64,000 bases of DNA from Craterostigma plantagineum (taxonomy: Eukaryota > Streptophyta > Magnoliopsida > Lamiales > Linderniaceae). A program made the translations under genes and the position numbers. The DNA lies in the NCBI GenBank assembly GCA_027422505.1, contig JAPQWV010000406.1, positions 372,001 to 436,000 on the forward strand. The letters are read 5' to 3'. The notes beneath the pieces are model-generated. The model was not told the origin of the DNA. It was given only the letters and a program-made list of their open reading frames with translations, and did not search any database. Numbering within the stretch: position 1 is the stretch's first letter; the number at the start of each line of letters is the position of its first letter. Below are positions 57,404 through 64,000 of the stretch, one piece after another.

Positions 57404-58565
57404 AGAGAGAATTACATAAATAATGCTATTTGATAATGGAGTTACAAAACTAAATTTTTTAAACCTATTACAAAACTAATCAACTTTTTTATTTCTAACT
57501 ATTTTTATTTTCATTTTAACCACGAAAATACCTAAAATTATGATTTTTCATTATTGTCGTCTTCAAATAGCACAACACTTGTTAATAATTAAAATTTTAC
57601 GCCAACTTTTAACTCAAATATATTAGAACTATATTACTTAAATAAATAAACAAAAGAAAAATAAAATTACTTGGCATGACCGTAACCTACTCCTCCCACG
57701 TGAGTTCGATATCTAGAACTGTTAAAACGGCTGCAGGGCCTGGACGGCCCGTAGACCGCCAAACCCTGCCTTGGGCTGGCGGGCGCGGGTAAGCGCGCAT
57801 CTGGCAGGCCTAGAAATTGAAGACCCGCCCCGCCCAAATAAAAAAAAAAAATTCAAAACAAAAAGAAATAATTCAAAAAAAGAAAGAAATAACAATAAAA
57901 ATATAAATATTTAAACTCGAAATTAATTCTAATCAAATCTAATATTGTAATAATAATTTATTTATATTATTAAACTTGAGTAAATTCAAAATCGGGGCTA
58001 AAAAATACTAACATACCTATATAATTTAATTGTATATCAATATTTAGTAAAAATATCATATTGATCCCGCTAGGAGTTATAATATGACATTTTATGAATT
58101 TTTTTATAATATGTTATTTTTCTTAATTTGGGCAGGGCTGGCCTTCAATCTCCAGGTCTGCCAAACGGCGGGCTTACCCGCGCCCGTCCCGCCCATGGCG
58201 GGCTTTGGCGAGCTACGGGTTGGCCCACTACCAGTCCGTTTTGACAGCTCTAGATATCGAACTCACGTGGAAATAGTAGGTAACGGTCACGCCAAGTAAT
58301 TTTATTTTTTCTTTTGCTTATTTCTTTAAGTAATATACTTTTAATATATTCAAGTAAAATAAGTTGGGGTAAAAATTTAATTTTAACTAGTGTTGTGCTA
58401 TTTGAAGACATCAATAGTGAAATTTGTAATTTTAACTATTTTCGTGGTTAAATGAAAAATAAAATAGTTAGAACTAAAAAAGTTAATTAGTTTTGTAAAA
58501 GGTTTAAAAACTCATCTAGTTTTGTAATTCAATTCTCAAAATAACATTATTTATGTAATTCTCCC
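57404..58565. mobile_element. Element M: long-inverted-repeat transposon (MULE-like), with MITE 2 in its centre
   Basis: The two arms, about 57404-57713 and 58253-58565, are near-complete reverse complements for about 310 bp, from GAGAATTACATAAATAATG at the tip to CACGTGAGTTCGATATC at the centre. Flanks GTTGGGCAC (57395-57403) and GTTGGGCCC (58566-58574) form a 9-bp TSD with one mismatch, which fits Mutator-like elements. There is no coding capacity. Confidence 0.8.
57714..58252. mobile_element. MITE 2: same hAT-type family as MITE 1 (539 bp)
   Basis: Ends TAGAACTGTTAAAACGG and CGTTTTGACAGCTCTA match MITE 1. It has the same GC-rich ends (CGGGCGCGGGTAAGC, GGCGGGCTT) and AT-rich core. It lies exactly at the centre of element M, flanked by GATATC on both sides. 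A clean 8-bp TSD is not visible. Confidence 0.82.
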
Positions 58566-58649
58566 GTTGGGCCCACCACACGTCGACTGATAGTCTGGCC
58601 ACACTGTACCACTATTTAACCTTTCAGCGTGCTTCGTGCAATCGCTCAC

Positions 58650-58725
58650 ACGCACCCTGAAAAACTTCCCAGGGGGTCACCCATCCTAGATTGCCCCAAG
58701 TCAAGCACGCTTAACTTCGGAGTTT
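58650..58725 (-). other. 5S rRNA-like segment in element K
   Basis: The minus strand contains GAAGTTAAGCGTGCTTG and GGATGGGTGACC, the conserved internal promoter parts of plant 5S rRNA. The 5' part of 5S (GGGTGCGATCATACC...) is replaced by unrelated sequence and the middle is altered. It is a retroelement-borne derivative and not a 5S gene. Confidence 0.75.
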
Positions 58726-58917
58726 CTATAGATGGACTCTCGAAAAGATAGGTCGATCTTGGTGATATGAGTAGTACTATCAATTCTCTTATACGATTCT
58801 TAGTCTGACACGTCCATACTTTGCCTAGAAGCCTGCCAGGAGCCGCTCCTTGTCCGTGCACGTCTCTGGCACCAGCGATCACTCCCCGCCCTTATCGGTG
58901 CCTGGCGTCACAGTACA

Positions 58918-60801
58918 AGCGACCGGTGGGAGGCTTTTGGTGGAGTTGGTCATCTCTCAATTTTTCCTAAAGCCTTACGACCCCTTTTTCTACCTTTCCT
59001 ATGTATCCTCTTCGCGGGGTGGGGGCACCCACTTTTTTGTGAAGAATCATGGTGCCGGTAAAGACTTGCAGGACAACTACTTTTTTGTCGAGTCGTCGGA
59101 TGGCACTAGGAACTTCCCTGCCGATTGTTGGGTGAGAGGGATACCTCCTCGAGATGTTGGAAGATGTTCGAGAAAGAACAGCAGGGCGCTGTCCGTGCTA
59201 AATGATCATGCGGCTAACTACGGGCCACTGAATCCTCTGTAGTTGATTCACTTTCCCGGGGCTCTTTAGCACTTTGGCTTTCCCCTGTCTTTGCCCCTTT
59301 TTCCCTTACGGGTACTTCTTTCATCGTGGTCTTTCTTCTTTCTTGTATGATTTTTGTGTCATTCCGAGTCCATTTGTTGCAGGTATGACAAGCTCCTGGT
59401 ATACCCTGTTGGCCGAGGAAGAGGAAGGAACTGATTCCCAGATTTCCTCAGCACTCAGGTTCAGGTACCGACTGAAGTCCCCCTTCTCCCTTCAATTCCA
59501 GTGGCTCGAGACGTCCGCGAGGAACTCTGCTTAGTTTCTTCTGTGAATCTGGAGGTACCGACTGTCCTAAGGGACGTTCATGCTCCGGGAGTCAAGAGAA
59601 AGGCCAAAACTTCCTCGAAGCCGAGCAAAAGTGCGAAAAGGAGGTTTCCTTTGTCTGGAGGTGATGGTGTGGGGGCGGATTCAGCACGGGGGAAGCCCCC
59701 GAGAGATATTGTTCCCCCTTCTTGGAGCAGTTTGGGCAAAGTAACGAGATGGAACTGCTGAGGCAACTGGTGTTCCCTGAAGACAGGGAGATGATTTCCC
59801 GAGGTTCCTCTGTGGAGAATGAAGCAGAGTTGGCCCACCGCCTTCGCAAGGTACACTCATACATTTTTTTGCGTATTTCTGTTGTTACCATTTTGAGTTC
59901 TCCTTTTGTTTCTTAGGTGGTGAGTTACGTGGCTGCTTGGTCACTTGTTGGCCCATCTGTTCGATAATTGGGGGAAGCTAATCAGGCTTTCAAGACAGTG
60001 TTGGAGCAGGTTCGAGCCAGTTCAGCCGTTAAGGAGAAGGCAGCTAAAGAAGTTTTGGCGAAGTTTGAGACTGAGAAGAAAAGATTGAGGAGGAGAAGTC
60101 CATGTTGGTGGAGCAGCACAGAGAGGAGCTACGAAGTCCCGAGGAGCAGATAGCATCCATGAAACTTTGTGAAGAGGAGCTCCAGAATTCCTTCGCAAAA
60201 GAAAAAGCCAAGTGGGCCGAGGGCTTTGCGCGGATGGTAGATGTGTTCAAGGCATCTGAGGTGGCGAGTATAAAGGTTGAGGGTGCTAAGGTCTGCAAGC
60301 AGCACGTCCTTTCTACGGCGGCCGGGATGGAATACCTAGAGGAAGATTGGCGTCAGGCCTACCTAAGGGACCCAATTTCCGTGAGGGACTTCGTCCCCCT
60401 CACGCGGCATTGTTTCATGGGTGGTTACAGTGCTGGGTCTGCGGGAAGCCGAATCGAAAGCAGCTCTTGAGGACCTTCCCTTCCGTGCGTGCTTTAAGGG
60501 AGATCCGAGGGCTTCAGAGAATTCCCTATTCTGGCTTCCCACCGCGGAGAAGCATGCTGAAGCCTTGGCCAGCGCTGACATTTCCGACCTCCCAGGCATC
60601 ACCTTCACAGCTCCGAAGGACCTGGTCATAGTGAATCGTGCTGAAGTTCTGGCTAGTGCTGCCATTCCTGGCCTTCCGGACACTATTTGCATTCCTCCGG
60701 GGGATCTCGCCGCAGAGGATCATGCCGATAATTCGGCCAATGCAGCTGTCTCTGACCTCCCGATCACCACTTTCCTTCCCCCAGGGGACCCTGCCGTTTG
60801 A
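58918..60801 (+). pseudogene. Antisense open region of G, 3' part with introns
   Basis: Continues the 5' part after element K. First segment to about 59240 (GGRLLVELVISQFFLKPYDP, then THFFVKNHGAGKDLQDNYFF). Probable intron ending TTGCAG at 59383. Next segment 59383-59850, with a Lys-rich patch (KRKAKTSSKPSKSAKRRFPL) in one frame and HRLRK at its end. Intron GTACAC...TTCTTAG at 59851-59916. Last segments: a coiled-coil-like stretch (EKEKAAKEVLAKFE-type and EEELQNSFAKEKAKWAEGFA) and VRDFVPLTRHCFMGGYSAGS. The final frame ends at 60801 with repeated LASADISDLPG-like units. Frame changes at about 59510, 60090 and 60430 mean it is probably no longer functional. E carries the homologous end at 10435-10690. 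Confidence 0.55.
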
Positions 60802-61465
60802 CGTTTTATTCTATGGGTGTTGTAATGAACCTTTTTATTTCCCTGTCTTATTTTCTTTTTCTTTCGAACAATTTTTAGGACTTTTGTGTTTCTAGGGGAG
60901 TTTAACTCCCCTAGACCTGCATGCTTCTGTTGGGCTTCCCATTTTCCACTTGTAATATAGGACCCCATTGTTCTATTTGGTATCTGTTATCGCTTATTAT
61001 GTTTCCCAAAGGGCATTATTAGTTGTTCCAACCATGTTTGTCAATCCATTCAGATCGGTAATCAATAGGTCTTTATACACGCCTTCGGTTGTAGGGACCA
61101 TCGCTCCTATCCTCAGGTGCCACTTTACGCTAGGTTCTCTTTGCCCTTAGCAAGTTCAGAGTCGTGTAGGCTTTTGGGCCTATAAAATGTGAAGCATGGG
61201 GATCCCACTATCAATTTACTCTGGTTATAGCCAGCTCCACTTTTAGGCACCATTCACGTCGCAGGCTTACTGAGAACCTTTGATGTTTTGTACGCCGCAG
61301 CCCGTTAGGGGTGGTATCTTGTACACCCCTCCGGAGCATCTTTTACACGTTACAGATTTATTATCTTTGATGTCAGGTACACCGCGGACCCGTCGGTCGT
61401 TTGGCATCACATCACATCACAGATGTATTATCTTTGACGTCCTGTACACCATAGGTCCGTCGACC
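60802..61465. other. G region shared with E, no gene
   Basis: Homologous to 43280-43920 of E: a TTTTCTTTTTCTTTCG tract near the point where A split E, then GGGCCTATAAAAT, a GGTTATAGC unit, and CTGTACACC/GGTCCGTCGACC segments. Interrupted by H at 61466. Confidence 0.7.
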
Positions 61466-63128
61466 TGATCGAAATGCGGTGTACTAATGTTAAAAGTGCA
61501 AGTGTGACAAATGATAAATAAAACGAATACGTTGTTACTATGACCGACGTGCGATAGAAAGTGGACCTATCGTTCGTAGTGTAGTAAGGTAAGTAAACGA
61601 GTATCGAACACGAGGAATAAACTTGATTACTAGTAATAACCTATCGGCTTGATATCTAGCCCAGATAAAGTGCGTAAATTGTTTATACTGCGAACTAACC
61701 TAACAAACCAATCCAAAAGCAATGAGAGAGTAAGAGAACACGACTAAAACTGATAAGAGTGCTTTCAGATAAGAATAATGTGCTCGGATTCGAATACTGC
61801 TAGGTACTATCGTCTAAGACACTAAAATATCACTCCTACGTGATTCTTGAATAGATCGCACTAATTTCCTACCCCCTCACGAATTTGCTATCGTCCTAGA
61901 CGCTCGTGGGGATCTGAGATTCGACAATTACTAACGGCGGGGATCGAGTATTTGCGGTCGCCCTATACTCGAGTCCTATCATTTACGAACGGCCTAATCG
62001 TTGTTTAGCTGTCGCCCTAAACGATTTTCCACATATTCACTTTAACACATAGACATATTAAAGTGATGAAACACTTTCATAGATAGATAATAGTCAGGAT
62101 ACACGAGTCACGATAAATATATGTCTTAAGCACGGATCAACCTAGCGTTCATCTACTCCCAAAACACAGAGGGAATTTAGCTACTCATAATCAATGGAAA
62201 AGCAACGAAAGAATAGAGAACAAGCGCAGAGGACTCATAATCTTCCCTTCTGATTGACTTGGATTCTCGGGGGAAGATTATCTTTCCTTGTTCAATTCGG
62301 CGTGAAAGCATTGTTAATCCGTCTCTTGCAAGTCTGGGGATGTTTCTCTGTTCTTGACGGCTCTCTTTCATCTCTGATATATTAGGGTTGATTTCTGAAA
62401 GGAGTTCCCCTCTTTTTGAATCGAAGTTGGGCTTTTATAGGGAAATTCGACACTTCACGGCCTGGGACATGGGCCTTCACGGCCATGACACTGTCGGGGC
62501 ACAAAACGAGCTCACTGCCGTGCTTCATGGCCTAGGACAACACATTCACGACCGTGACGCTTTCGACAGGTTTGCGGCAGTTCCTTGTTTCACGCAGATC
62601 AAGGGGTAAACAATGTCCGATGGACCTGAAATTTAGCCACAGAAAACATACTCGCCAATATTGACGTTGATCATGGGAATTCTCAATCCAAGGTCTAGAT
62701 TGAGAGATATGAATTTTCTAATTCATTGCTAGTTTTCAGGCGGGCTTCACGGTCGTGACTCTCTCTGGTTTAGCTCTTCGCACTTTTGTCATGGTCAGGT
62801 GCAGGAGGTGTCACGGCCGTGACAACCTCTTTGACTTGGCTCTCTGCCGTGGTTCACGGCCTGGTGCACTTGCATTAACGACCATGAGCATCTTTGCGTG
62901 GGCGGACGTGAACACTGCTTATAGTCACGGCCTAGTGTAACACACTTCCTATTTTCGTAGTACTTGCTCCATTTTGCTTCGTTTTCGCTCCTCATTCGAT
63001 AGCCGTCCTAAGGTCCTCCAATATCAAAATAGGTGTAAATAGAGCGGATAAATGCATAAAATAATTACTAAAACTCTATTATAACCCAAATAAATACTGC
63101 AATAAATGTATTGATATACGTTTATCAA
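61466..63128 (-). repeat. 3' LTR of element H (C-family, 1663 bp)
   Basis: The reverse complement starts TGATAAACGTATATC and ends CGATCA, matching the C LTR structure (including ACTTTCATAGATAGATAA and the GGGCGACAGC-type units in inverse). Has TCACGGCCGTGA at 62811 and many decayed relatives (TCACGGCC, GGCCTGGGAC). Several percent diverged from C by eye. Confidence 0.85.
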
Positions 63129-64000
63129 ACCTCCCCACACTTAAGCCTTTAAGTCCTCAAGTAAATTAGAAATTGGAAAAGGCATCAAATCAAGATGACG
63201 GCATAATTGTTTGCAACTTATCGTCATAGCTAGAAAGCACAAAATGTAATCAAGCAAACAATCATAGACAGTACATTAATGATTGGCACCTATCAACCTG
63301 AATTTTCTTAGCACTACAAATCAAGACCCACACCTCACAATGATTCGCTCAAATAGCTCAGTGTATAGGCTAGTATATCAGTGAATCGCTCAAATAGTGC
63401 ACTAGTACAACCCCTACCGTAGGCTTGCAAGTTAATCGCATATCTTCTACTTAAGGTGGTAAGCATAAATCTGGGGGTCTTTTGGGTCGAAACGGGGTCA
63501 AATAATAATGAGATAACAAGCATAGACACTAACAAACGTAATCCTAAAGCTAAGACACATAAGCAAAAACTCAAAGAATATAGCATGATCAAAGTGACAG
63601 TCACATGCCCCAACATAAGACTCAACATTCTCGCTCTGAAATCCTAGACTTTTCTGCCCGACCCTCTCAACTCAGTTTCCTTTTATTTTCTGCCCTTTCA
63701 CCTTATTTACGATCAGATTTTACACTGCCCTTATTCCCTAAACATCAAGGTTTGGTTTTTTGTCGCAGAGAATACATCGGCACAACAAATGCAGTGTACC
63801 TAGGGATACTTATTACCAAAACCTATATCTCATAAAAGGTTTATGGGCAGGTTTATGCAAGAGATCGAGTCATTTCAGAAAACGGTCAAGTAGGATCGAG
63901 TCATTTCACCAAATAACAGAGAAGTAACATTAGATCAGACATTAAAGCAGTAACCCTCAAGTTCGACTTCTGCTCTATTCTAATCAACTCAGGTTCAGAG
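63129..64000 (-). mobile_element. Element H: 3' untranslated end of a C-family retrotransposon, runs off window
   Basis: Begins with the complement of the polypurine tract (AACCTCCCCACACTTAAG) and a TCCTCAAG hairpin half, then follows the C 3' untranslated region in inverse order (matching 24600-25316). Frames in this part mirror those on the minus strand of C and are explained by DNA homology. Gag-pol, if any, is outside the window. Confidence 0.8.

Larger units (their letters stand above)
57334..58912 (-). mobile_element. Element K: 5S-bearing LTR like Cassandra (solo), with nested insertion
   Basis: Starts TGTAACGTCTCG and ends GGCGTCACA, flanked by CTACA (57329-57333) and GTACA (58913-58917), a 5-bp TSD with one mismatch. 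Without nested element M it is about 408 bp. The minus strand of about 58650-58720 contains 5S rRNA sequence: AACTCCGAAGTTAAGCGTGC and AGGATGGGTGACCCCCTGGG, covering the box A and box C regions of the 5S promoter. LTRs carrying 5S rRNA sequence define the Cassandra TRIM family. Alternatively this is a 5S-derived SINE, but the TG...CA ends and 5-bp TSD favour an LTR. Confidence 0.72.
55694..61465 (-). mobile_element. Element G: Tat-type retrotransposon, 3' part
   Basis: On the minus strand this is the 3' end of a Tat-type element: 3' LTR 55694-56515, polypurine tract, then an untranslated region whose opposite (plus) strand holds an intron-containing open region (56839-60801). Beyond it are segments shared with E (61130-61465). 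At 61466 element H interrupts, and the rest, including gag-pol, would lie outside the window. Insertion was into F-box copy 2. Elements K, M and MITE 2 are nested in the open region. Confidence 0.75.

Noticed and set aside
58650..58725. A 5S rRNA gene
   Set aside because: Only parts of the internal promoter region match. The 5' third is absent and the segment is framed by LTR ends.

Overview
The window is nuclear DNA of a flowering plant, most likely a eudicot. It is almost entirely nested LTR retrotransposons, with one short gene-derived island between them. The evidence is plant-specific Ty3/gypsy lineages (Tekay chromoviruses, Athila-type and Tat-type elements), a copia LTR, MITEs, a 5S-bearing LTR like the Cassandra family, and an F-box gene with GT-AG introns. 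There is no sign of a prokaryotic or viral genome. No RNA gene or CRISPR array was found, and no gene of a previously undescribed cellular system. I did not identify the species.

Layout. 1-9125: a recent Tekay-type chromovirus on the minus strand (J) with an uninterrupted gag-pol frame. Its 3' LTR runs off the window. It sits in the 5' leader of a minus-strand copia element (I, LTR 10086-10434). Both lie in an old minus-strand Tat-type element (E, 10435-10819 and 43274-49497). E is also split by a 32.5 kb block, which is an Athila-type element (A, 10820-43273, about 10.3 kb without insertions). The gag of A received three further retrotransposons at sites that were only about 430 bp apart: B (12872-18879, coding-free, TSD GAGAC), C (19251-26845, gag and protease only, TSD GTAAC) and D (26913-35445, minus-strand Tekay with an in-frame RT/RNase H deletion, TSD CACGC).

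43274-49497 is the rest of E: a 29-bp tandem array, two gag-like remnants, arrays of a roughly 50-bp unit and two LTRs in tandem. 49498-55693 is the island: undetermined DNA, an hAT-type MITE with an 8-bp TSD, an F-box/LRR gene whose two exons join in frame but contain one stop codon, an LTR fragment, and a second broken F-box copy. 55694-61465 is the 3' half of another Tat element (G, minus strand) carrying an intron-containing open region antisense to the element. That region is broken by a 5S-bearing LTR (K), which holds a long-inverted-repeat element (M), which holds a second MITE. 61466-64000 is the 3' LTR and 3' end of a minus-strand relative of C (H).

How the parts relate. Only J looks capable of encoding its own replication proteins. 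B and C keep LTRs, PBS and polypurine tract but lack enzymes, and would have depended on proteins from Athila-type relatives. A, B and C share a 3' module (hairpin plus polypurine tract) that occurs twice about 1.2 kb apart. Several LTR families carry repeated CpG-containing palindromes, a different one in each lineage. All comparisons were made by eye, so identity statements are approximate.
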